Source: Pelagicoccus sp. SDUM812005 (GTDB taxonomy: Bacteria > Verrucomicrobiota > Verrucomicrobiia > Opitutales > Opitutaceae). Taken from it: 64,000 nucleotides of DNA. Made by a program: the position numbers and the translations under genes. This document shows positions 1 to 8,175 of the stretch, piece after piece. Below the pieces are notes generated by a model. It saw only the letters and a program-made list of their open reading frames with translations, ran no database searches and was not told where the DNA came from. Position 1 is the first letter of the stretch. The number at the start of each line of letters is the position of its first letter. The stretch lies in NCBI RefSeq assembly GCF_031127875.1, contig NZ_JARXIA010000012.1, positions 124,001 to 188,000 on the forward strand. Reading direction: 5' to 3'.

Positions 1-1423
1 AGCCCGCCGAAGCGTTGACCGTATCGAAACTCCTATTGGCCAGCTCCTCGTCGACCGGATCGATCTCCACGCTCTCCAAACGAGCGCCGAACTCCCACGC
101 GCCCCAACCCCGATTGAGCCGCTCCATCGCGAAGATACCGTATTGAGCCGTCTCGGAACTGGGAATGAAAGCTTCCTCTCCCACGGCCGCAAAATCGTCA
201 ACCTTCGCCTGTACGCCTAGGGCCCCGGTGAGATTGCCAATGGGGCTGTGCACGCCCGTAAGCCGCAGCTCGTACCCATCCCGATCGAAAACGGTGCCCA
301 CGACCTCGCCTTCGAGCTCGGCATGGCGGTAGTCGCCGAACGTCAGGTCCATCTCCAGGCTCTCCAAGAAATCGACCGGATCGATCAACTCGCCGCGCAC
401 CGTGAAGCGCGACTGGTCAAGGTCGATGACGACCGTCTCCTCGCCATGCTCCTCGTGCTCCTCTTCCTCCTCATGCGCTTCATCCTCGTCATGCTCCTCT
501 TCGTGAGCGTGAGCATGTGAGTGACCTGGGACGCCATAGTCGCTCGCGTATTCAGAATAGGATACAGCCAAGCTCCCGCGCTCGCCAAACCAAGCCAAGC
601 CCAGGTAGCCCGAGCGCGTGTCTACGAAACTGTTTTCCAGAACGCCGAAGACCTCCTCGTCCTCCTCGTGCTCGTGGTGCTCGTCTTCCTCCGCTTCGTC
701 CCCTTCGTGCTCATGCTCCTCGCCTTCCTCGTGCTCATGCTCGTGCTCCTCCGCTTCCATTTGGTAGAAGGACTCCGCGAAGCCCGGAATCTCGAAATCG
801 TTCGACTGGCGATCCAGGAAGCCCGCGCTCCAAGCGAAATCGCCCTGCCCGCCCTGCAAGGCGAGACCGAAGGACTTTTCATCGGAAACCGAACCGTAAG
901 ACGTCTCGATCTGACCGCTCAGCGGCCGCAAAGCCCGCTCCCGCGGCAGTTCCTTGCCGATCACATTGATCACGCCGCCGATCGCCGCGTTTCCGTAGAG
1001 CAGCGACGCCGGCCCGCGCACCACCTCGATGTCATCGGCGAACAAGGGCTCGATGCTCACGCCATGGTCAGGGCTCGTCTGCGAAACGTCGAAGCTGTCC
1101 GTACCCTGATTTAGGATACGAATGCGATCTCCGTCGAATCCGCGAATGACCGGACGCCCGGCCCCCGGGCCGTAGTAGGTCGAGCGAATCCCCGGCTCGC
1201 CCGACAAGGTCGCCCCCAGCGAAGACTCGACCGAGCGCTTCAGCGCCTCGCCCGTCAATTCGCCCGTCGGAACCACCAGTTCCTCCTTACGCTCCACGAA
1301 AGGGCTCGCCGTCACCACGATCGGGTCCAAGTCGACCGCATCGCTATCCTTGCGAGCCTGTCCATATCCAAGCCCCGCAGCCAGCAGAGCAGTCGTTGCC
1401 AAAAAGTACCGAGTTGGTCTCAT
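1..1423 (-). CDS. TonB-dependent receptor with His/Glu-rich segments, probable zinc uptake (3' end outside window)
   Basis: The reading frame begins at the ATG complementary to 1421-1423 and runs off the left edge, so about 474 N-terminal residues are visible. A signal peptide (MRPTRYFLATTALLAAG) is followed by a TonB-box-like stretch (DPIVVTAS) and a plug domain with the typical GIRSTYYGPG, RPVIRGFDGDRIRIL and VEVVRGPASLLYGNAAIGGVINV-type motifs. Two segments, roughly residues 219-257 and 299-328, consist almost only of His, Glu and Asp. Such runs are known from ZnuD-type zinc receptors, where they lie in extracellular loops, so zinc is the favoured substrate; nickel or cobalt cannot be excluded. 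The gene stands alone in view, with an A+T-rich upstream region (about 1435-1490). I did not recognise a convincing Zur box. Confidence 0.85.
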   Translation of the reverse strand, partial: MRPTRYFLATTALLAAGLGYGQARKDSDAVDLDPIVVTASPFVERKEELVVPTGELTGEALKRSVESSLGATLSGEPGIRSTYYGPGAGRPVIRGFDGDRIRILNQGTDSFDVSQTSPDHGVSIEPLFADDIEVVRGPASLLYGNAAIGGVINVIGKELPRERALRPLSGQIETSYGSVSDEKSFGLALQGGQGDFAWSAGFLDRQSNDFEIPGFAESFYQMEAEEHEHEHEEGEEHEHEGDEAEEDEHHEHEEDEEVFGVLENSFVDTRSGYLGLAWFGERGSLAVSYSEYASDYGVPGHSHAHAHEEEHDEDEAHEEEEEHEEHGEETVVIDLDQSRFTVRGELIDPVDFLESLEMDLTFGDYRHAELEGEVVGTVFDRDGYELRLTGVHSPIGNLTGALGVQAKVDDFAAVGEEAFIPSSETAQYGIFAMERLNRGWGAWEFGARLESVEIDPVDEELANRSFDTVNASAG

Positions 1424-1729
1424 CCCCAACTAATGCAAGTGTCTTGCGTTATAAATCAAGCCTTATCGCTATTTATTTGCAATAAACCGCACAAGCCATC
1501 CCCTTCGACCGATACGGCCCCCAATTTACCTCAAGCCTCGCAATTCAGGAACCCTCACCAATCTCAACCCGATCTGAGCCATCTGTGGTAAAAAATCTCC
1601 CGCTGCAGGATCATTCGCGTAACTTCGCGTCCATTCGCGGTTACAAAGAAAAAAATCCACTTCCCCGGTCCGCTTCGACCTTCGCGCAAAAGATACAATC
1701 TTATACCCAATAACTTTCGCCACTCCTCT
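1424..1729. other. Intergenic region with A+T-rich leader and first copy of a dispersed repeat
   Basis: Bases 1435-1490 are A+T-rich and are the likely promoter zone of the leftward TonB receptor. From 1579 to 1654 lies a repeat unit (CCATCTGTGG, GCAGGATC, three TTCGCG words at 10-bp spacing, GGTTAC, A tract) that returns at 2146-2211. I see no gene here; a 94-codon minus-strand frame covering 1526-1810 is built largely from the repeat. Confidence 0.6.
1579..1654. repeat. Dispersed intergenic repeat, copy 1
   Basis: GCAGGATC at 1605-1612 is followed by TTCGCG at 1614, 1624 and 1634, a perfect 10-bp phase, then GGTTAC and an A-rich tail. The same order of elements is seen at 2146-2211, where one 10-bp unit is missing. 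The copies are direct repeats on either side of the small membrane protein gene. Confidence 0.7.
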
Positions 1730-2104
1730 ATGCTTGAACTCTTTCTCGAAGTCATTGCTGAGATCTTTCTGCAAGTAGTGGTAGAAATCTTGGCGGATTG
1801 CGGGATTCATGTCTTCAAGCGGAAGCCCGTGCAGAATCCTATCCCAGCGGCAATCGGGTACTTCCTTTTCGGCTGTCTAGCAGGTGGATTGAGTCTGCTG
1901 ATCTTCGAAGGCTCCTTCATTTCGGATCCCCGCCTGAAAATCGCCAACCTGATCCTCGCCCCGCTAGTGGCCGGACTAGCCATGGCATGGATCGGCAAGC
2001 GACGGAGACGCGGCGGCAAGGACAGCGTCCGCATAGAACGCTTCTGCTACGGCTTCCTATTCGCGTTCGGAGTCGCCCTCATCCGTTTCGTCTGGGCCAC
2101 GTGA
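1730..2104 (+). CDS. Small conserved-type membrane protein, function unknown
   Basis: The product has 124 residues. It starts with an acidic/hydrophobic amphipathic helix (MLELFLEVIAEIFLQVVVEI), followed by three predicted membrane segments around residues 41-60 (AIGYFLFGCLAGGLSLLIF), 72-90 (IANLILAPLVAGLAMAW) and 106-122 (CYGFLFAFGVALIRFVW), with a basic loop KRRRRGGK before the last. Small three-helix proteins that open with this LELFLE/EFLIQ type of amphipathic helix are found in several bacterial groups and have no assigned function. The ATG lacks an obvious Shine-Dalgarno sequence. The gene sits alone between two direct copies of the intergenic repeat. The residue pattern looks like a real membrane protein rather than a chance frame. 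Confidence 0.72.
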   Translation: MLELFLEVIAEIFLQVVVEILADCGIHVFKRKPVQNPIPAAIGYFLFGCLAGGLSLLIFEGSFISDPRLKIANLILAPLVAGLAMAWIGKRRRRGGKDSVRIERFCYGFLFAFGVALIRFVWAT

Positions 2105-2145
2105 GAAAGCGCGCTTCACGACCCAAGCCGAAGCCCTAGCCCAAC

Positions 2146-2211
2146 CATCTGTGGTTACAGCAAATCCCCCGCAGCAGGATCATTCGCTTCCATTCGCGGT
2201 TACAAAAAAAC
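2146..2211. repeat. Dispersed intergenic repeat, copy 2
   Basis: The same order as copy 1: CCATCTGTGG, GCAGGATC at 2174-2181, TTCGC at 2184 and TTCGCG at 2194, GGTTAC, then seven A. The A run also serves as the T tract of the terminator read on the minus strand. Confidence 0.7.
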
Positions 2212-2261
2212 AACCCGCCTGCTTCAGTTATCCGGAAACTCCGGATAACTGCCGCAGGCGG
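2203..2261 (-). terminator. Strong Rho-independent terminator of the efflux operon
   Basis: CCGCCTGC (2215-2222) pairs with GCAGGCGG (2254-2261), and CAGTTATCCGG (2225-2235) pairs with CCGGATAACTG (2241-2251). This gives 19 base pairs interrupted by one 2x2 internal loop, with a 5-base apical loop. On the minus strand a run of T follows (complement of the A run near 2203-2210). It lies 64 bases after the RND pump stop codon. Confidence 0.85.
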
Positions 2262-2324
2262 ACACTTGGTTTAAGCTAAAGACTTTCTCCTCTCCGCAAC
2301 CCTAGGCCGCGAGCGCTTGGCGCC

Positions 2325-5300
2325 TTACATTTCCTTCTCCAGTCGGTCGGCGATGTCGTTCGGCGAACCGGTGTTGCGGGCGATCAGGCTGTAGGCGGCG
2401 GGGACCACGAAGAGCGTGAAGACCGTGGCCGCCAGAACTCCGAAGAGCACCACGATACCGATGGAGGAACGGGTTTCCGCGCCGGCGCCGCTGGAGAGGA
2501 TCAGAGGCAAGGCCCCTGCCACTGTCGTAAGCCCGGTCATGAGGATGGGACGGAAGCGCACTTCCGACGCGTCCACCAAGGCCTTGGAAAACTCGACGCC
2601 TTCGTCGCGCAGCTGGTTGGCAAACTCGACGATCAAGATACCATTCTTCGCCGCCAGGCCGACCAGCATGATCAAGCCGATTTGCGAATAGATATTCAAG
2701 GTGCCGCCAAAGAGATAGAGCCCCAAGAGTCCGCCCCCGGTGGCCAAAGGCACCGTCAGCATAATGACGAAAGGATGTATATAACTTTCGAACTGGGCCG
2801 CCAGCACGAGGAACACCACGGCGAGCCCGAGCAGGAACACGAAGATCATGGAGTTTCCGGAAGTCACGAAGTCGCGGCTTTCCCCCTTGTAGTCGATAAC
2901 CGCTTCCTGCGGCAGGTGTTCCCTCACCAATCCTTCCAGGTGCTGCAAGGCTTCGCCCAGCGAATAGCCTTCCTTCAGGTTAGCCTCCAAGGTGATGGCT
3001 CGCACGCGGTTGTAGCGCGACAAGGTTTCCGCCGCCCCGTACTCGCTCAAGTCGACCAGGTTCGACAGCGGGATCAGCTCGCCCGTGCGGGCCGAGCGAA
3101 CGTAGATGCTTTCGATATCGCTAAACGAACGCTGCCGCTCGCGGTCGCCTTCCACCACGACTTCGTACTCTTCGCCGTTTTCGAGGAAGGTCGTCACGTT
3201 CTTGCCGCCCATCAGCGTTTCGAGGGTCGTACCGATTTCGGATACAGTGACGCCTAGGTCTGCGGCTCGATCGTAGTTGACCTTAAAGTCGAGCTGCGGA
3301 CGCGTTTCCTTATAATCGCTGTCCAAACCTTCGAAGCCAGGATTGTCCTCTTCGATCTTCTCAAGCAGTATATCACGCCACTCGGCCAACTGCTCGTAAG
3401 TCGATCCGCCCAATACGAATTGTACCGGCTTGCTGGTGCCGCCGCCCAAGCCTTGCCGCATTACCGGGAAGGCGCGAATGCCGGGCAAGTCGGCGAGCTT
3501 GCCGCGCACTTCGCCCATGAGCTCGAAAGCGGATTTTCGATTCGCCCAATCGTCCAATATCACGATGAGAATGCCGCTATTAAAGTTCTCTATATTTCCG
3601 AATCCGCGCGGAGCTCGTACCAGAAGCCGCTTGAAAACCCCACTCTCTACATAAGGAGTCAGGCGCTCCTCGATCACGTCCATATACTCTTCTATATATT
3701 TATAGCTCGAGCCTTCCGGAGCGTTCACCATCACGAAAAAAGCTCCGCGGTCTTCGCTAGGAGTGAACTCTTGCGTCACGTTTGGATACAGCCACGCCGT
3801 ACCGGCAAGCATCAGAGCGAAGAGTACCGTCATCACTACAGGAATCTTCAGCACCTTGACCAGCAGCTTCATATAGATACGCTTGCACCATTCGAATACC
3901 CGCTCGACGCCATTCAGCACGAAATTCTTTTTCGTATCCTCCGATTCGTTCTTCAAAAGCTTAGAAGCCAGCACCGGCACCAGCGTGAGGGCTACCAGCG
4001 ACGAGAAGGCTACCGCTGCAGCGATGGTCAGCGCGAACTCGGTGAAGAGGCGGCCGATGTCCCCTTCCAAAAAGGTGATCGGCACGAAGACCGCGATCAG
4101 TACCAACGTGGTTGCGATAACCGCAAACGCCACCTGACGCGCCCCTCGGAAAGAGGCGACCAAGGGCGTTTCCTTGAGCTCATGCATCCGGCGCACGATG
4201 TTCTCAAGCATCACGATGGCGTCGTCTACTACTAGGCCGATCGCCAGCACGAGGGCGAGCAGCGTCAGCAGGTTGATAGAGAACCCGAGAGCAAAGACTA
4301 CGATAAAGGAAGCAACCACCGATACCGGAACCGTAACCGCCGGAATCAACATTGCCCGCACGCTACCTAAAAAGATATAGATAACAAAGATAACGCAGCC
4401 AATCGCTATAAAGAGCGTCGTATAAACTTCCCGGATGGAGGCCTTGATAAAAACCGACGCGTCGTAGCTCTGCGAAATCGTCATCCCCTCCGGCAAGTTC
4501 TTTTCCAGCTTCTCCGTCAAGGCCTTGGTCGCCTCCGCGACTTCGATGGTATTGGCAGTCGATTGCTTGATAACCCCGATCCCCACCATGGGAACTCCGT
4601 TTCCGCGAAACATGATACGGTCCTCTTCCACGCCTTTCTCGATCCGGGCTACGTCGCCGAGGCGCACGAGGTATCCATCTTCGCCCCGCGAGAGCACGAG
4701 CTTAGCGAAGTCCTTCGGATCCTGAAAGCTTCGCTCCACGCGGGCCTTGAAGATGCGCTGGTCGGACTGCAGGCTACCCGCCGGCAGCTCCACGTTTTCC
4801 GAACGCAAGGCTTGCTCCACGTCGCTCACCGTGAGATTGCGGGCCGCTAGGGCTTGGCGATCCAGCCAAACCCGCATGGCATAGCTCATCCCGCCGCCGA
4901 CTCGGATGCGGGCCACCCCGTCGAGGGCCGAATACTGGTCGACCAAATAGCGCTCCGCGTAGTCGGTCAGCTCCGGCACCGTCATGCTTTCGCTCGAAAG
5001 ATTCTGCCAGATAATAACGTCGTCATTGCTGTCGACCTTCTGCACTTCCGGCGGCTCGGCCTCTTCCGGAAGGTTGTCCTGGATGCCCGATATGCGATCG
5101 CGCACATCGTTGGCCGCCTCGTTGACGTCGCGGTTCACCGAAAATTCGATGGTCACGTTGGAGCGGCCGTCGCTCGAGGAGGACTGTACGAACTCGATAC
5201 CTTCCACCCCGGCCACGCGTTCCTCGATCAACTCGGTCACCCGCGTCTCCACGATATTGGCCGGAGCCCCCGGGTACTCCACTTCGACCGTCACGATGGG

Positions 5301-5426
5301 CGGATCGATATCCGGATACTCGCGCAAGGAGAGGCGGTCGAAGGAGACCATCCCGAAGGCGATCAACAATAATGATATAACGCTCGCGAATACGGGACGT
5401 TTTACGGATACATCGGATAATAGCAT
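2325..5426 (-). CDS. RND efflux pump inner-membrane transporter, HAE1 (AcrB) family
   Basis: This is a 1033-residue proton-driven pump that exports hydrophobic or amphiphilic compounds through a tripartite channel. The length is right for the family. The N-terminus (SVKRPVFASVISLLL, then YPDIDPPIVTVEVEYPGA) is diagnostic. The proton-relay pair is present as Asp401-Asp402 in GLVVDDAIVMLENIV, and the partner Lys927 lies in GLAAKNGILIVEFAN. Two large periplasmic loops separate the two six-helix halves. The ATG is 13 bases downstream of the adaptor stop, so the three genes form one operon in the order outer membrane protein, adaptor, pump. No local regulator is seen in this operon. The substrate cannot be predicted; the sequence is of the drug type, not the heavy-metal CusA type. 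Confidence 0.95.
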   Translation of the reverse strand: MLLSDVSVKRPVFASVISLLLIAFGMVSFDRLSLREYPDIDPPIVTVEVEYPGAPANIVETRVTELIEERVAGVEGIEFVQSSSSDGRSNVTIEFSVNRDVNEAANDVRDRISGIQDNLPEEAEPPEVQKVDSNDDVIIWQNLSSESMTVPELTDYAERYLVDQYSALDGVARIRVGGGMSYAMRVWLDRQALAARNLTVSDVEQALRSENVELPAGSLQSDQRIFKARVERSFQDPKDFAKLVLSRGEDGYLVRLGDVARIEKGVEEDRIMFRGNGVPMVGIGVIKQSTANTIEVAEATKALTEKLEKNLPEGMTISQSYDASVFIKASIREVYTTLFIAIGCVIFVIYIFLGSVRAMLIPAVTVPVSVVASFIVVFALGFSINLLTLLALVLAIGLVVDDAIVMLENIVRRMHELKETPLVASFRGARQVAFAVIATTLVLIAVFVPITFLEGDIGRLFTEFALTIAAAVAFSSLVALTLVPVLASKLLKNESEDTKKNFVLNGVERVFEWCKRIYMKLLVKVLKIPVVMTVLFALMLAGTAWLYPNVTQEFTPSEDRGAFFVMVNAPEGSSYKYIEEYMDVIEERLTPYVESGVFKRLLVRAPRGFGNIENFNSGILIVILDDWANRKSAFELMGEVRGKLADLPGIRAFPVMRQGLGGGTSKPVQFVLGGSTYEQLAEWRDILLEKIEEDNPGFEGLDSDYKETRPQLDFKVNYDRAADLGVTVSEIGTTLETLMGGKNVTTFLENGEEYEVVVEGDRERQRSFSDIESIYVRSARTGELIPLSNLVDLSEYGAAETLSRYNRVRAITLEANLKEGYSLGEALQHLEGLVREHLPQEAVIDYKGESRDFVTSGNSMIFVFLLGLAVVFLVLAAQFESYIHPFVIMLTVPLATGGGLLGLYLFGGTLNIYSQIGLIMLVGLAAKNGILIVEFANQLRDEGVEFSKALVDASEVRFRPILMTGLTTVAGALPLILSSGAGAETRSSIGIVVLFGVLAATVFTLFVVPAAYSLIARNTGSPNDIADRLEKEM

Positions 5427-5439
5427 GGTCGCCGGTATT

Positions 5440-6525
5440 CTATTGTTTCGCGCTGGAGCCCTTAAGCAGCTCGCCTAGCGACTCGCCGTTCTTCTCCACG
5501 GCCTTGATCACGACAGGGGCCCCCATCCGCAAGCGCAAGGTGCCGTGCGTAACCACCAGCTCCCCGACAGAAAGTCCGGAAAGGACCTCCGCCTCGCCAT
5601 AGCTTCGAGTGCCGATCTTCACCTTGCGGCGCTCCACGGTCTGTTTCCCTTCCGGTCCCACCACCACGAATACAAAATGCTCCGGACCGTCCGTCACCAG
5701 CGCCTCTTCCGGCACCAGCAAGGCATCGCGCGGATCCTTCTGCAACTCGACCTTCATCAGCAGGCCGGGCTTCAGCAAGCCCTCCTCGTTATCGATCAGG
5801 GCGCGAGCCTTGATGGAGCGGGTGACGGGATCGATGCGGCTGTCCACATTGGCGATCCTGCCCTCGAAGACTCGGCCGCGATAGGCCTCGGTCTCCGCCT
5901 CGATCACCACGCCGGGCTTCAAGGTAGACAAAAAGACTTCCGGAACAGAGAAATCCAGCTTCATCACGCTGACGTCGTCGATGGTGGCGATGACGGATCC
6001 CGGCTGGGCCAGGGCACCGACGCTGATATTGCGCAAGCCCAACACCCCGTCGAAGGGTGCCTTGATCACCCGCTGGTCGATGCGCGACTCGATGGCCTGC
6101 ATCCTCGCCTTCGCGCCGGCTAGGTCGCGCTCGCTCGCCGTCAAGGTCGAGGTCGACGCCGCCCCTTGCTCGATCAAGGGCTTGAGGCGGTTCACCTGCC
6201 GCTGCGCTTCCGCCATGATCGACTCCTGCTCGGCCATCTCGGCCAGCTCTTCCGCCGTATCCATTTCTACCAATACATCGCCCTTCTTCACGCGTTGGCT
6301 ATCGTCGAAGGAAACCTTCTTCACGATCTCGGTAACGGATGAGGTCAGCTCCACGCTCTCGTTCGCCCGTAAGGTCCCCAGCGCCTCCACCTCGTCGGCG
6401 TAGGGTTTCGAGACGGCCTTCGTCACGATCACCGGCGTGGGTGGAGCGGCGGCGCCTGTTGCCTGAGCCTGCATCTGAGTGACGCAAAGCTGAACAAGTA
6501 GTGAAATGATAAATACCTTCTTCAT
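5440..6525 (-). CDS. RND efflux periplasmic adaptor (membrane fusion protein)
   Basis: The product has 361 residues and a cleavable signal peptide (MKKVFIISLLVQLCVTQMQAQ). The order is that of AcrA/MexA adaptors: first lipoyl half (SVTEIVKKVSFDDSQRVKKG), a helical hairpin around residues 95-145 (EQESIMAEAQRQVNRLKPL), second lipoyl half (KAPFDGVLGLRNISVGALAQ), beta-barrel and membrane-proximal domain. No lipobox is visible, so it is probably a soluble periplasmic protein. It would bridge the pump and the outer membrane channel encoded on either side. Its ATG overlaps the stop codon of the upstream gene by one base (TAATG), which suggests translational coupling. Confidence 0.93.
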   Translation of the reverse strand: MKKVFIISLLVQLCVTQMQAQATGAAAPPTPVIVTKAVSKPYADEVEALGTLRANESVELTSSVTEIVKKVSFDDSQRVKKGDVLVEMDTAEELAEMAEQESIMAEAQRQVNRLKPLIEQGAASTSTLTASERDLAGAKARMQAIESRIDQRVIKAPFDGVLGLRNISVGALAQPGSVIATIDDVSVMKLDFSVPEVFLSTLKPGVVIEAETEAYRGRVFEGRIANVDSRIDPVTRSIKARALIDNEEGLLKPGLLMKVELQKDPRDALLVPEEALVTDGPEHFVFVVVGPEGKQTVERRKVKIGTRSYGEAEVLSGLSVGELVVTHGTLRLRMGAPVVIKAVEKNGESLGELLKGSSAKQ

Positions 6526-7910
6526 TAATTCTCTCCCCTATCGGTTTTTGCTGCAGCGCCAATCGGACCGCCGATCGCGCGGAACAGGTCCACGCGCGCC
6601 TGCAGCAAGTCGCGCTTGGCCGTAATCATATTGCGCTCTACCGCGCGCAGCTCCCGCAGCACGTTGATCACCGGCTGGTAATCGTCGACCCCCTGCGTGT
6701 AGCGCGTTTCCGCCGCGTCGACGGTTCGCTGCAGCAAGTCCCGCTGCACGGTAAGCTTTTCCAAAAATTCGCTCTGCTTGACCTCGCGGACCAAGGCGTT
6801 CTCCACGGCTTCCACCGCTTCCAGGAACAATTGCGTATAGGCCGCCAGGCGCCCTTCGTAGAGGGCTTTGTTGCGCTCCACTTCCGCCTTGCGCACACCC
6901 CAATCCAATAGCGGCTGGACGAAAGATGCGGCAAGATCGAAGACCGATCCCGTAAAGCTCGAATCGTCCGAAAGCAAATAGGAGGCGCTCAAAGTGATAG
7001 AGGGAAAACGGTCCGCAATGGCAGCCGCTATATCATGGTCCGCCGCCACTAGCTCGGAATAAGCGCTGCGCAGATCCGGACGGTTCAGCAGCAAGGCCGC
7101 CGGCACGCCGATAGCGGGCAAGTTCCGGTCGAAGCTCAAGCTCTCCGACACAGCCACTCGGGCTTGCCCATCCGGGTTCTCTCCGAGCAAGACGTCCAAA
7201 CGGTTTTCGAAAACCGCCAGCTCCGATTCCGCCAGCGGTATCAAGGTTTCGCTGTCCGCCACGCGGGCCTGCTGCTGCAGGACATCCACCTGGGCGCCGA
7301 CTCCGTTGTCCAGCCGCAGCTGAAGCAGGTTCTCCAATTCCCTGTCCAACTTGACCTGAGCCTTGAGCAGCTCGAGCCGCTCCCGGGCGGCCACCACTCC
7401 GAAGTAGGCGTTGGCCACCTCCACGCTCAAGGAAAGCTTCACGGCATCCACGTCCGCCGCCCGAGCCTGGGCTTCCAGCTGGTCCGCCTTCGCCGCGGCG
7501 CCGATCCGATTCCAGACGTCCACTTCCCAGGAAAGCGCCAAGCCCGCTTCCGCGGAACCGCGCTGCGACTCTCCGTCCTCCCAGTCCTGGGAAGCGCTGC
7601 CCTCCAGGTCGAGGCTAGGGTAGCGGCCGCCGCGGCTGCGCTGGGCGATCGACTGGGCTTGCCTCAACACCGACACCGATTGGGCCAGGTCGTAGTTCTG
7701 CGACAAGGACAGCGCGACCAGAGCGTTCAAAGCCGGCCGATCGAAGCTTTCCCACCAGGGGGCCGCAGCGATATCGCCTTGCGACGCAAAGGAATACGAG
7801 GCCAAGGGACTCACCTCTGGAGGGTTCGGCACGTCTTCCCGGTCAAAGGAAGCGCATCCGGACAAAAGCAGCACGCACCAGGCGGAAGGAGTTCTAAATA
7901 CGAATTTCAT
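6525..7910 (-). CDS. Outer membrane efflux lipoprotein, NodT/TolC family
   Basis: The protein is the exit duct of the RND system. A short signal peptide ends in the lipobox LLSGC (Cys at about residue 18 from the chosen start), so it should be acylated. Two outer-membrane-efflux repeats follow, with the usual motifs WWESFDRPALNALV, LSWEVDVWNRIGAAAKA and a second half beginning at NRPDLRSAYSELVAADHDI. The C-terminal coil ends with LLQARVDLFRAIGG. The ATG at 7908-7910 is preferred over the adjacent TTG three bases upstream. It is the first gene of the operon. The 265 bases upstream of it show no regulator gene. Confidence 0.93.
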   Translation of the reverse strand: MKFVFRTPSAWCVLLLSGCASFDREDVPNPPEVSPLASYSFASQGDIAAAPWWESFDRPALNALVALSLSQNYDLAQSVSVLRQAQSIAQRSRGGRYPSLDLEGSASQDWEDGESQRGSAEAGLALSWEVDVWNRIGAAAKADQLEAQARAADVDAVKLSLSVEVANAYFGVVAARERLELLKAQVKLDRELENLLQLRLDNGVGAQVDVLQQQARVADSETLIPLAESELAVFENRLDVLLGENPDGQARVAVSESLSFDRNLPAIGVPAALLLNRPDLRSAYSELVAADHDIAAAIADRFPSITLSASYLLSDDSSFTGSVFDLAASFVQPLLDWGVRKAEVERNKALYEGRLAAYTQLFLEAVEAVENALVREVKQSEFLEKLTVQRDLLQRTVDAAETRYTQGVDDYQPVINVLRELRAVERNMITAKRDLLQARVDLFRAIGGPIGAAAKTDRGEN

Positions 7911-8175
7911 CAAGCAAAAGAAAGCAGCAGTCGAACCGAGGCACCCGGTCCGCCTTGCATTTCCAAGGCAAGACGGGCGAACGCCCCAAAGATTGCAGCA
8001 AATTTCATGCGAACCGCCGCCGCCCGGCGATCGCGCTCAAACGTATTTAAACTCCGAATACAAACCCAGCCCCACCCTTTCGTCTGCCCCGGACCAGCCG
8101 CGCCGAAGCGATCAAGCGCGACTTTTGGTTCGAAGCTTCTGGAAACGAGAGAGAGGGGCCGCCTCTAAGGCAGCC
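7911..8175. other. Intergenic region upstream of the efflux operon
   Basis: About 265 bases lie between the efflux operon and the end of the CHASE/PAS kinase gene upstream of it; both are read leftward. It should hold the efflux promoter. I saw no clear operator, and the open frames crossing it are shadows of flanking genes. Confidence 0.4.

Noticed and set aside
439-765. Simple-sequence or CRISPR-like look of the GTGCTCCTC/CTCGTGCTC runs
   Set aside because: These are His/Glu codons of the TonB receptor in one unbroken frame; there are no spacers.
1526-1810. 94-codon minus-strand frame
   Set aside because: It lies mostly in the dispersed repeat and overlaps the start of the plausible membrane protein gene.
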